Assembly (NCBI GenBank): GCA_016720925.1
Contig: JADKJR010000010.1
Span: forward strand, 94,887-158,886
DNA from: Betaproteobacteria bacterium
GTDB lineage: Bacteria > Pseudomonadota > Gammaproteobacteria > Burkholderiales > Usitatibacteraceae
Length of the DNA: 64,000 nucleotides
Direction of reading: 5' to 3'
Shown here: positions 17,484 to 26,003 of the stretch, in pieces
Position numbering within the stretch: position 1 is the stretch's first letter
How the letters are laid out: the number at the start of each line of letters is the position of its first letter
Program-made: the position numbers and the translations under genes
The notes under the pieces: model-generated
Told to the model about the DNA's origin: nothing
Databases searched by the model: none
The model's input: the letters and a program-made list of their open reading frames with translations, nothing else

Positions 17484-18950
17484 GTGCTGTGGATTTCCAT
17501 TTACCTGCCCGAATTGTCACTGCAATCCCATGCGCGCGGTGCGCTGGGCCACATACAGGCGGTACCGCTGGTGATCAGCGATGGCGCGTCTTCGCGCCCG
17601 CACGTGCACGCCGCCAACGCCTGCGCGCGCGAGGCCGGCATCACCTCCCTGATGCCGGTGGCCGCTGCGCAGGCGCGTGCCGCGCAATTGCTGGTGGTGC
17701 CGCGCGAACCGGCCAAGGAGCAGGAAACCCTGCAAGACATCGCCATCTGGCTTGCGCAATTCACGCCCATGGTGTGCCCGGAAAAATCGGGGGCCTCACT
17801 GGAGATATCTTCGACGCTGCGTTTGTTCGGCGGCATCGGCCAACTCGCCAACCGCATCCGCGCGGGCATGCCAACGCTGGGACTGCATGTGGCATTGGGC
17901 ATTGCTCCCACGCCGCTGGGCGCATACCTGCTGGCGCGTGCATCGCACTACATGACCGGCATTCGCATGTGCCGCGAGCCCACGCAATTGCGTGAACGGC
18001 TGGCGGATATTCCGCTGGCACTTCTCGATTGGCCGCACGATATCGTGCAGCCGCTTGCCGCCTTGGGCCTGGTGCGCGTGAAGGATGTTCTCTCGCAACC
18101 GCGTGCGGGCCTGCGCCGGCGTTTCGGCGACCAAATGCTGGACGACATCGATCGCGCAATCGGCGACGCACCCGATCCGCGCGAGCCGCATCGTGTGCCG
18201 GAGGATTTCTCCAGCTCAACCGACCTGCTGTTCGACATCATCGATGCTGAGCGGCTGTTTATCCCTATCAAAATGCTGCTCAGCCAGATGGAAGGTTTCC
18301 TGCGCGGGCGCGGTGCGGCAGCGAATAAAATCGTGCTCGACCTGAAACATGACCGCACACTGAAGACACGACATGAGTTCGGATCGCGCCATCCATTGCG
18401 GAGCGCCGAGGAATGGCTGCGGTTGATACGCGAGCGATTGACTGCACATCCATTTCCGGAAGCGGTGGTGGCGCTAAAACTTTCCGCGCCGTGTCTGGTT
18501 GCCTTTCAGGAACAAAACGAAAGCTGGTTGCCCACGCCGGACATTCGTCAGGAAAAATGGCAGGCGCTGATCGAGCGTGTGGCCTCGCGACTGGGGGACA
18601 AAAGTGTTTTCAGCGTGCAGGAAAGCAGTGACCATCGTCCGGAATACGCGTGGCGCCCTGATATCGATCGCAAGACAACCGCACGTCTGCCACGTATCAC
18701 ACAAGACAAACCGCGCCCACTGCTACTGCTGACCGAGCCCCGGTCGCTGGTAACCATCAGCGGTGCGCCACAACATCACGGTGCGCTCTCGCTGCTGGCA
18801 GGACCCGAGCGCATCGAAGCCGGCTGGTGGGATGGCCGCCCGGTGGCACGCGATTATTTCGTGGCGAAGAATCCGCAGCAGGAAATATGCTGGATATTTC
18901 GCGATTATCGGCTAGGGAAAAAGTGGTATTTGCATGGGTATTTTTCGTGA
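17484..18950 (+). CDS. imuB: ImuB, catalytically inactive Y-family polymerase homolog
   Basis: The 488-residue product begins, from GTG 17484, with LWISIYLPELSLQSHARG, the usual ImuB opening; no in-frame ATG lies nearer the imuA stop. Y-family polymerase signatures follow (PLVISDGAS, CPEKSGASLEISSTLRLFGG, LARASHYMTG). The acidic metal-binding residues of active Pol IV/V are missing, as is normal for ImuB, which acts as a hub linking ImuA, the beta clamp and DnaE2. A short C-terminal tail ends KKWYLHGYFS. It would normally be followed closely by dnaE2, but here a DUF559 unit of about 0.7 kb intervenes. Confidence 0.92.
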   Translation: MLWISIYLPELSLQSHARGALGHIQAVPLVISDGASSRPHVHAANACAREAGITSLMPVAAAQARAAQLLVVPREPAKEQETLQDIAIWLAQFTPMVCPEKSGASLEISSTLRLFGGIGQLANRIRAGMPTLGLHVALGIAPTPLGAYLLARASHYMTGIRMCREPTQLRERLADIPLALLDWPHDIVQPLAALGLVRVKDVLSQPRAGLRRRFGDQMLDDIDRAIGDAPDPREPHRVPEDFSSSTDLLFDIIDAERLFIPIKMLLSQMEGFLRGRGAAANKIVLDLKHDRTLKTRHEFGSRHPLRSAEEWLRLIRERLTAHPFPEAVVALKLSAPCLVAFQEQNESWLPTPDIRQEKWQALIERVASRLGDKSVFSVQESSDHRPEYAWRPDIDRKTTARLPRITQDKPRPLLLLTEPRSLVTISGAPQHHGALSLLAGPERIEAGWWDGRPVARDYFVAKNPQQEICWIFRDYRLGKKWYLHGYFS

Positions 18951-18970
18951 CGAGTCATTTTTTTGCGACT

Positions 18971-19646
18971 ATCAATCCCCCTCAATCCCCTTTTTTCAAA
19001 AGGGGAGAGCGAAGCGAACAGGCATTGCCTTCGCCAGGCCCAGCCAATGCCGGGCACTCCTACTTTGAAAGGGAGGGTTGGGGGGGTTGGGGGGGGGGGG
19101 CCCCGGGTCTCGATGCGCGAGACCGGGATTTATAGTCGCAAAAAAGGCCGCAAGCAATTCGAAGGAGACTCGCCATGACGTTGCATTGCCGCCCGGACCT
19201 CAAACAAATGGCCCGCAACCTGCGCACCAACATGACAGACGCCGAGCAATTGCTGTGGTTTCACCTCCGACGAAGACAAATTCTCGATATCCCGTTCTAT
19301 CAACAGCGGCCGATCGGTCAATACATTGTCGACTTCTATGCGCCGGCCATCCGCCTCGTCATTGAATTGGATGGTGGTCAACATTTTGAGGCAGTGAACA
19401 TTAAAACTGATTTGCGCCGGACCGCCTTTCTTACTGCGCAAGGGTTGATGGTAGTTCGTTATGACAATCTGCATGTGATCAGGGAAACCATTCATGTACT
19501 CGAGGAAATATATCGAATTATCGACCACCGAAAATCCCTCCTGGCCTCCCTTTAGAAAAGGGAGGGGTGCCCAGTGCAGGCTCGTGTCTGCCACTTGGCA
19601 CTTCCCCTTTGAAAAAGGGGGACTGAGGTGGACTGAGGGGGATTTG
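18971..19646. mobile_element. DUF559 unit bounded by inverted repeats, inserted in the imu operon
   Basis: On the left, CAATCCCCCTCAATCC and CCTTTTTTCAAAAGGGG (18973-19006). On the right, the reverse complement: CCCCTTTGAAAAAGGGG and GACTGAGGGGGATTTG (19604-19646). Shorter inner copies (CTTTGAAAGGGAGG near 19063, CCTCCCTTTAGAAAAGGGAGG near 19545) nest inside. The unit contains one DUF559 gene and G-rich runs. The arrangement resembles a small non-autonomous mobile unit, but no target-site duplication could be confirmed. Confidence 0.6.
19175..19555 (+). CDS. DUF559 endonuclease-fold protein (Vsr/restriction-like)
   Basis: The 126-residue protein is a typical DUF559 member: MARNLRTNMTDAEQLLWFHLR at the amino end, then PIGQYIVDFYAPAIRLVIELDGGQH carrying the PD-(D/E)xK-like acidic pair (D in VDFY, E in IELDGGQH), and a closing RYDNLHVIRETIHVLEEIY. 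It is predicted to be a DNA-binding nuclease-fold protein with unknown biology. It lies between inverted repeats and separates imuB from dnaE2. GAAGGAGA before ATG 19175 gives it its own ribosome-binding site, so it can be translated from the SOS transcript. Confidence 0.88.
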   Translation: MTLHCRPDLKQMARNLRTNMTDAEQLLWFHLRRRQILDIPFYQQRPIGQYIVDFYAPAIRLVIELDGGQHFEAVNIKTDLRRTAFLTAQGLMVVRYDNLHVIRETIHVLEEIYRIIDHRKSLLASL

Positions 19647-19689
19647 CGGCGGTGAAGATATAGCCGCGTAATTTGATGATGCAGCCACC

Positions 19690-22600
19690 ATGAAACTCTC
19701 CTGCTCCCTCCTCCACTGTCTCAGCAACTTCAGCTTCCTGCGTGGCGCTTCGCATGCCGAGCATCTGGTGTCTCGCGCAGCCGAACTGGGATACACGGCA
19801 ATCGCCATTACCGACGAATGTTCAGTCTCCGGCGCGGTGCGTGCGCATATGGAAGCAAAGGAACACAAGATCAAACTGATCATCGGCGCGGAATTCACCG
19901 TGCATGACGCACCCGCCATCGACCGGCTGATCCTGCTTGCGAAGAACCGCAATGGCTACGGCGACCTGTCCGAACTCATCACACTGGCGCGTTCGCGCTC
20001 GCCCAAGGGGGAATATCAGTTGTTCACTGGCGATCTCGCGCACCTCAGTGATGGCATCGCGATCATCGTCCCCTTTCCGCTGCACGCTGATGCACAGGCA
20101 AACATCGCCGCCATTGCACGGCATTTTGTCGCCGCCTGCTGGCTGGGCGCCGCGCTCGATTACGGGCCTGATGACGAAGGCAAACTCACGGCACTGAACA
20201 CGCTGGCCGAAGCATGCCACCTGCCACTGGCCGCGTGCGACCGCATCCTGTTCGCCAACCGCGAAGACAAGCCGCTGCAGGACGTGCTCACCGCCGTGCG
20301 TCTCAAGAAACCGGTCGCCGAACTGGGCACCGCTCTCAACGTGCACGCGGAGAACTACCTGAAGCCGATCAGCCACCTGGCCCGCCGCTATTCGCCGGCA
20401 ATGATCGCGCAGACCCTCATCATCGCCGCGCACTGCAAATTCACTCTCGACGAATTACGCTACGAATATCCACGCGAAGTCATCCCCGTCGATGAAACCC
20501 CCGCCGCCTACTTGCGAAGGCTCACGGTTGAAGGCGGCGCCCGGCGCTATCCCCAGGGCATGCCGGACAACGTAAGCGCCCTGGTCGAGCATGAGCTGAC
20601 AATCATTGCTGATCTCCATTACGAAGCGTATTTCCTGACCATCTGCGATGTCGTAAACTTCGCGCGCGACAAAAAAATTCTCTGCCAGGGACGCGGCTCG
20701 GCGGCGAACTCCGCCGTGTGCTATTGCCTCGGCATCACCGAGGTGGACCCCGGGCACATGCAGGTGCTGTTCGAGCGTTTCATCTCTCGCGAGCGCAACG
20801 AGCCGCCGGACATCGATGTCGACTTCGAGCACGAGCGCCGCGAGGAAGTGATGCAGTATCTCTACAACAAATACGGTCGCGACCGCACTGCGCTCACCGC
20901 CGCCGTCTCCACCTACCGGCCCAAGGGGGCGATCCGCGATGTTGGTAAGGCGCTGGGGCTGACGTTGAGCCAGGTCGATACGCTGTCGAAGACCATTGCC
21001 TGGTGGGACGGTCGCAGCATCGCGCCCGAGCGCCTGATCGAAGCGGGATTCGATCCCGAAGCGCCGCGCATGCAAATGCTGATGAAGCTCACCGAAGCGC
21101 TGATCGGTTTTCCGCGCCATCTCTCGCAGCACTCCGGCGGCTTCGTCATCGCCCGCGACAAGCTTACACGGCTGGTGCCCATCGAGAACGCCGCCATGCC
21201 GGACCGCACCGTGATCCAGTGGGACAAGGACGACCTCGATGCATTGGGGCTGCTGAAAGTCGATGTGCTGGCGCTGGGCATGCTGACCGCGATCCGCAAG
21301 ACGCTCGATCTCATCGGAAACTGGCGCGGACAGCCGATGGCCATGCAGGACGTGCCGCGCGAGGATCCGGTCACCTACCAGATGATCCAGCACGCCGACA
21401 CCATCGGCGTGTTCCAGATCGAATCGCGCGCGCAGATGAGCATGCTGCCGCGATTGAAGCCGAAGTGCTTTTACGATCTGGTCATCGAAGTCGCCATCGT
21501 GCGGCCCGGTCCGATCCAGGGCGGCATGGTGCACCCATATCTCAAACGCCGCACCGGCGAGGAGCCGGTGGTCTATCCGAGCAAGTCAGTGGAAGCGGTG
21601 CTATCGCGCACACTGGGCGTGCCGATATTCCAGGAACAGGTGATGCAACTGGCGATGGTCGCCGCTGGTTTCACCGCGGGCGAGGCCGACCAACTGCGCC
21701 GCGCCATGGCCGCGTGGAAACGCAAAGGCGGCCTGGAAAAATTCCGCGACAAGCTGGTCGGCGGCATGCGCGCGCGCGGCTACGACGAAGAATTCGCCGA
21801 GCGGCTGTACAAGCAGATGCAGGGCTTCGGCGAATACGGTTTCCCCGAATCGCACGCCGCCAGCTTCGCGCTGCTGGTCTACATCTCCTGCTGGCTGAAA
21901 TGCCACCACCCTGCCGCATTCACCTGCGGCCTGCTGAATTCGCAGCCGCTGGGATTCTATTCGCCCTCGCAACTGGTGCAGGATGTTCAGCGTCACGGCG
22001 TGACGGTGCTGCCGGTCGATGTGACAATAAGCGAACACTGTTGCGTGCTGGCCGGCCCGCCGGAAAATCCGCAAATTCGCCTTGGGCTGGAAATGGTCGC
22101 GCAGCTTAACAAAACCTCGGCCAAAAAAATCGTGGTGGCACGATCACAAGCCGCCTTCCTCGATGTTGCCGATCTCCAGCGTCGCGCGGAATTGACACAA
22201 CAGGAAATCGAAGCATTGGCCGCTGCCGACGCCTTTCACACTCTTATCGGCCACCGCCGCGATGCGTTATGGGAAGCGCTGGGGCTCGAACGCGACACGA
22301 AACTTTTCACCGCGCCCGCCGATCCCACCATTGCCACCCTCATTTCCCCGACCGAAGCCGACGACATTGTTGCCGATTTCCGTAGCCTCGGCCTGAGCCT
22401 GCGCCGCCACCCGCTGGCCTTGCTGCGCCCTGCACTGACCGCCCAGCGCATCCGCAGCGCCGAGGAAGTAAAGAATGCCCGCCACGGCCAGTTGATCCGC
22501 ACCACCGGCCTCGTCACCTGCCGCCAGCGCCCCGGCACCGCCAAAGGCACCACCTTCGTCACACTCGAGGATGAGACTGGCTATGTGAACGTGGTGGTGT

Positions 22601-22770
22601 GGTCGCATGTCGCCGCCCGGCAACGCAAGGAACTGGTGCAGTCACGCCTGATGTGCGTGGCCGGGCGCGTCGAGCGGCAGGGGGAGGTGGTGCATTTGAT
22701 CGCGGGGAAACTCATCGACCAGACTGCAATGCTGGGCGAACTGGACTTCCACAGCCACGAGTTCCACTAG
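19690..22770 (+). CDS. dnaE2: DnaE2 error-prone DNA polymerase III alpha-type subunit
   Basis: The 1026-residue polymerase has an N-terminal PHP domain (HCLSNFSFLRGASHAEHLVSRA, AITDECSVSGAV), catalytic acidic residues in PDIDVDFEHERREEV with GRGSAANSAVCYCLGITEV before it, and SQHSGGFVIARDKL in the fingers. A C-terminal OB-fold carries LVTCRQRPGTAKGTTFVTLEDE. The length and the lack of the longer C-terminal tail distinguish it from replicative DnaE1. It performs SOS-induced mutagenic lesion bypass with ImuA and ImuB. It probably depends on the LexA-controlled promoter before imuA unless the inserted DUF559 unit supplies or interrupts transcription. Confidence 0.95.
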   Translation: MKLSCSLLHCLSNFSFLRGASHAEHLVSRAAELGYTAIAITDECSVSGAVRAHMEAKEHKIKLIIGAEFTVHDAPAIDRLILLAKNRNGYGDLSELITLARSRSPKGEYQLFTGDLAHLSDGIAIIVPFPLHADAQANIAAIARHFVAACWLGAALDYGPDDEGKLTALNTLAEACHLPLAACDRILFANREDKPLQDVLTAVRLKKPVAELGTALNVHAENYLKPISHLARRYSPAMIAQTLIIAAHCKFTLDELRYEYPREVIPVDETPAAYLRRLTVEGGARRYPQGMPDNVSALVEHELTIIADLHYEAYFLTICDVVNFARDKKILCQGRGSAANSAVCYCLGITEVDPGHMQVLFERFISRERNEPPDIDVDFEHERREEVMQYLYNKYGRDRTALTAAVSTYRPKGAIRDVGKALGLTLSQVDTLSKTIAWWDGRSIAPERLIEAGFDPEAPRMQMLMKLTEALIGFPRHLSQHSGGFVIARDKLTRLVPIENAAMPDRTVIQWDKDDLDALGLLKVDVLALGMLTAIRKTLDLIGNWRGQPMAMQDVPREDPVTYQMIQHADTIGVFQIESRAQMSMLPRLKPKCFYDLVIEVAIVRPGPIQGGMVHPYLKRRTGEEPVVYPSKSVEAVLSRTLGVPIFQEQVMQLAMVAAGFTAGEADQLRRAMAAWKRKGGLEKFRDKLVGGMRARGYDEEFAERLYKQMQGFGEYGFPESHAASFALLVYISCWLKCHHPAAFTCGLLNSQPLGFYSPSQLVQDVQRHGVTVLPVDVTISEHCCVLAGPPENPQIRLGLEMVAQLNKTSAKKIVVARSQAAFLDVADLQRRAELTQQEIEALAAADAFHTLIGHRRDALWEALGLERDTKLFTAPADPTIATLISPTEADDIVADFRSLGLSLRRHPLALLRPALTAQRIRSAEEVKNARHGQLIRTTGLVTCRQRPGTAKGTTFVTLEDETGYVNVVVWSHVAARQRKELVQSRLMCVAGRVERQGEVVHLIAGKLIDQTAMLGELDFHSHEFH

Positions 22771-22788
22771 AATTTGATCATTGCCAGC

Positions 22789-23193
22789 ATGAATAACCAA
22801 CAACTCAAGAAATTCTGCCGCAGCCTGCCCGGAGCCAATGAACGCTTGCTGCCAGCCCCCTACAACATCCTCGTCTACTCGCTGGACAGGAAAAACTTCG
22901 CCTACTTCAAGACCAGCCAGCCCGAAATGTGGCGCTTCAGCATCAAGGTGTCTCCCGATCGTTTCATCGAACTCACTAGCGTGCCGGGCGTGAAGCCGGC
23001 GCGGTACCGCGGACGCTATCACTGGATCACCATTGTCGCCGTGGGCAACTTTCCAGCCGGATACTTGCGGGAACTGGTGCAGTGGTCTTATCGATATGCG
23101 CTTGAGACTCTGCCGATGTCGCGCCGGAACTTATTGCCGACGGAGGGACGAATCGGCACTGCCACTAAGGTACTTCCGCCAAGGAAGCATTGA
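22789..23193 (+). CDS. MmcQ/YjbR-family (DUF419) protein
   Basis: The 134-residue protein carries the family pattern: LKKFCRSLPGANERLL at the start, NILVYSLDRKNFAYF, FSIKVSPDRFIELTSVPGVKPARY in the middle and a YHWITI strand. MmcQ/YjbR proteins have a cyaY-like fold and are thought to bind DNA; their function is unclear. ATG 22789 is chosen because it directly precedes the conserved first helix; it begins 18 nt after the dnaE2 stop, so co-transcription with the SOS cassette is possible. Confidence 0.8.
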   Translation: MNNQQLKKFCRSLPGANERLLPAPYNILVYSLDRKNFAYFKTSQPEMWRFSIKVSPDRFIELTSVPGVKPARYRGRYHWITIVAVGNFPAGYLRELVQWSYRYALETLPMSRRNLLPTEGRIGTATKVLPPRKH

Positions 23194-23403
23194 CAGCCAA
23201 AATCGTTGAGGCGTACAGTCCGCAGACGGAATCGGAAACGTTTCCACTTTGCCCGGCAATTGTGCAGCGCAGCGTAATTTCGCCCGCGCAATAATCAATC
23301 ACCGGGGATCGCCCGGCCAACTATCCTTGATCGACGAGAGCGCCATGTCTCACCATATTTCCGCCTCCCACTTCCCGCCGCGGCATGTCGCCGGCAAGCG
23401 TCC

Positions 23404-25950
23404 ATGAGCGAGCATCTCACTCGCCTGGATGTCTATGCGCCGTTGTCCGGGGTCCTTGTGCCGTTGTCGGATGTACCCGACCCGGTTTTCGCCGAGCGCA
23501 TGGTTGGTGACGGCGTTTCACTTGACCCGACCTCCAGTGAATTGCTGGCACCTGTTGCCGGGATCGTCACGCATCTCCACAACGCGCACCACGCGTTGAC
23601 CATTACGACCGATGACGGTATCGAGGTGCTGGTACATATCGGCATTGATACGGTAATGCTGCGCGGCGAAGGATTTGCACCGCGCATCCGCCAGGGCGAA
23701 CGCGTCACAATGGGACAACCCTTGATCGGCTTTGCCGCCGATTTTGTGGCGACGCGCGCTCGCAGCCTGCTCACGCAAGTTCTCATTGCCAACGGTGGCG
23801 AAGAAATTCATGTCGCCCCCTTTAGCGGACCCGTGCAAGCGGGACGCGACGTCGTCATGCGCATCGAGCACCGCCCAGTCACAACCGAGTTGACCATGCA
23901 CAGCGACCACGCGAGTGCGACGTTATTCTCCGAGCCAGTTACGTTGCCGAACCCGCAGGGCCTGCATGCGCGCCCGGCGGCAGTGCTTGCCGCTGCCGCC
24001 AAGAAGTTTCGCGCGGATGTCAGGCTGCTTCGTGGCAAAGATGAGGCCAACGCCAAATCCGTCGTTTCCGTCATGGTACTTTCAACACAGGCCGGCGATT
24101 CGATACGCGTACAGGCAAGCGGCGCGGACGCGGCGCAAGCGGTGCGCGAACTGGCGGCGTTGCTCGCGGCGGGTTGCGGCGAAGGAGCTGGGGAAAGTCA
24201 AGCAGCTGCCTCGGCGCCGCTGACGAGGCCGGTCACCGCGCCAACCGCCGCGACCGGCGTTGCAAGCGCAAATCCCGACATTTTCCCTGGCGTGGCCGCA
24301 TCGCCCGGGCTTGCGGTGGGAAAAGTCGTACAGGTGCGAGCGCAGCGAATCGAGGTGAGCGAAGCCGGGGTCGGCGTCGTCCGCGAGCGCGCGCACCTTG
24401 ACACCGCATTGCGTGAGGCCGTACGCGACGTCGAATTGCTCAAGCGCGAAATCGCCGACGCATCGAAAGCGAAGATTCTGGACGCGCATCAGGAATTGCT
24501 CGCGGATCCGGAACTGGTCGACCTTGCGGTGGAAAACATTGCGAATGGCAAGAGCGCCGGCTGGGCGTGGCGCGCGGCATTCACGCTCTATGCGGGTGAG
24601 CTCGAAGGTCTCGACAATGCTCTGCTGCGCGAGCGCGCCAACGACGTGCGTGACGTCGGCCGGCGCGTGTTGCTGCTGCTCGCGGGCGTCACGCACGCCA
24701 AAATCGACGTGCCCACCGGGTCGATCCTGATCGCCGAAGAACTCACGCCGTCGGATACCGCCACGCTCGACCGCAGCAAGGTGCTCGGTTTTTGCACGGT
24801 CGGCGGTGGCGCGACCGGGCACGTGGCGATACTCGCACGCTCGTTCGGCATACCCGCCATTTGCGGAATGGATTCCGCCGCCCTCAAGATCAGCGACGGC
24901 ACCGAAGTCGTCATTGACGGCAGCGCGGGCACATTGCGGCGCAACCCGGATGCCGCCGCACTCTCCGAAGCCCATGCACGCATGACGCGTCACGCGGCGC
25001 GCGTCGAGCAGGAGAAAGCAGCCGCCGGTGCGCCTGCGATAACACGGGATGGCGCCCGCATCGAGGTCGTCGCCAATGTCCGCGACGCGGCGGAAACACG
25101 CGAAGCCGTGGCGATCGGCGGCGAAGGCGTCGGATTGCTGCGTTCGGAATTCCTGTTCAGTGATCGCGATACAGCGCCCAGCGAAGACGAGCAGGCGGCC
25201 GCCTATCGGGCCGTGGCGGAAGTGCTGGGGCGTGAACGGCCATTGGTCATTCGCACCCTCGACATCGGCGGCGACAAACCGCTTTCCTACCTGCCGATGC
25301 CGCGCGAAGACAATCCGTTCCTCGGGCTGCGCGGCATTCGGGTCAGTCTCGATTATCCGGACATGTTCCGCACCCAATTGCGCGCCATGCTCAAAGCTGC
25401 CCCAGTCGGCAATCTGCACATCATGTTTCCGATGATCGCGACTCTGGATGAACTGCGCGCGGCGAAAAAGATCCTCAATGAGGAACAGCGAAATACCGGC
25501 CACACCGCCAAAGTTGGTATCATGATCGAAGTGCCGTCGGCCGCACTGATCGCAGAACGTTTGGCGCCCGAGGTGGATTTTTTCTCGATCGGCACCAACG
25601 ATTTGACGCAATACACGCTGGCGATGGATCGCGGTCATGCGCGCCTGGCTCGCGAAGCCGACGGATTGCACCCTTCCGTGCTGCGTCTGATCGGCATGAC
25701 CGTCGATGCGGCGCACCAACACGACAAGTGGGTCGGTGTTTGCGGCGGTATTGCCGGCGATGCGATGGCGGTGCCGGTGCTGATCGGCCTTGGCGTGGAT
25801 GAATTGTCCGTCTCGGTGCCCGCGATCCCCGCTGTCAAGGCATTGGTCTGCCGGCTCACGCGCAGCGAGTGTCAATCACTCGCGCAGGAAGTATTGCAAA
25901 TGGGAACGGCCACCGAGGTACGCGCGCGGCTGGCTTCGTTCGCCGATTGA
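23404..25950 (+). CDS. nagF: Fused PTS EIIA(Glc-type)-HPr-enzyme I, GlcNAc phosphorelay
   Basis: Three PTS modules are fused in 848 residues. An EIIA(Glc)-type domain (~1-160) carries phospho-His78 in VLVHIG. An HPr domain (~172-260) carries His188 in GLHARPA; it lacks the Ser46 kinase-loop arrangement of Gram-positive HPr. Enzyme I (~290-848) carries the active His473 in GGGATGHVAILA and the PEP-binding region MFPMIATLDELR...GIMIEVPSAAL. A glycine precedes the active histidine where many EI proteins have serine. The protein passes phosphate from PEP to the downstream NagE permease, so the pair forms a complete phosphorelay for N-acetylglucosamine uptake. Confidence 0.93.
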   Translation: MSEHLTRLDVYAPLSGVLVPLSDVPDPVFAERMVGDGVSLDPTSSELLAPVAGIVTHLHNAHHALTITTDDGIEVLVHIGIDTVMLRGEGFAPRIRQGERVTMGQPLIGFAADFVATRARSLLTQVLIANGGEEIHVAPFSGPVQAGRDVVMRIEHRPVTTELTMHSDHASATLFSEPVTLPNPQGLHARPAAVLAAAAKKFRADVRLLRGKDEANAKSVVSVMVLSTQAGDSIRVQASGADAAQAVRELAALLAAGCGEGAGESQAAASAPLTRPVTAPTAATGVASANPDIFPGVAASPGLAVGKVVQVRAQRIEVSEAGVGVVRERAHLDTALREAVRDVELLKREIADASKAKILDAHQELLADPELVDLAVENIANGKSAGWAWRAAFTLYAGELEGLDNALLRERANDVRDVGRRVLLLLAGVTHAKIDVPTGSILIAEELTPSDTATLDRSKVLGFCTVGGGATGHVAILARSFGIPAICGMDSAALKISDGTEVVIDGSAGTLRRNPDAAALSEAHARMTRHAARVEQEKAAAGAPAITRDGARIEVVANVRDAAETREAVAIGGEGVGLLRSEFLFSDRDTAPSEDEQAAAYRAVAEVLGRERPLVIRTLDIGGDKPLSYLPMPREDNPFLGLRGIRVSLDYPDMFRTQLRAMLKAAPVGNLHIMFPMIATLDELRAAKKILNEEQRNTGHTAKVGIMIEVPSAALIAERLAPEVDFFSIGTNDLTQYTLAMDRGHARLAREADGLHPSVLRLIGMTVDAAHQHDKWVGVCGGIAGDAMAVPVLIGLGVDELSVSVPAIPAVKALVCRLTRSECQSLAQEVLQMGTATEVRARLASFAD

Positions 25951-26003
25951 TTGTAAGTAATGAATGCAGCAGCCAGAATAAATCCATAAAGAGGAGACGC
26001 AAC

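Noticed and set aside
19061..19110. G-rich run as a G-quadruplex regulator
   Set aside because: The G runs are part of the inverted-repeat unit around the DUF559 gene and the exact lengths are unreliable; no independent evidence.
24082..25875. Open frame of about 600 codons on the minus strand inside nagF
   Set aside because: It is the antisense of a clearly conserved PTS protein, has no domain of its own, and arises from the GC-rich codon pattern.
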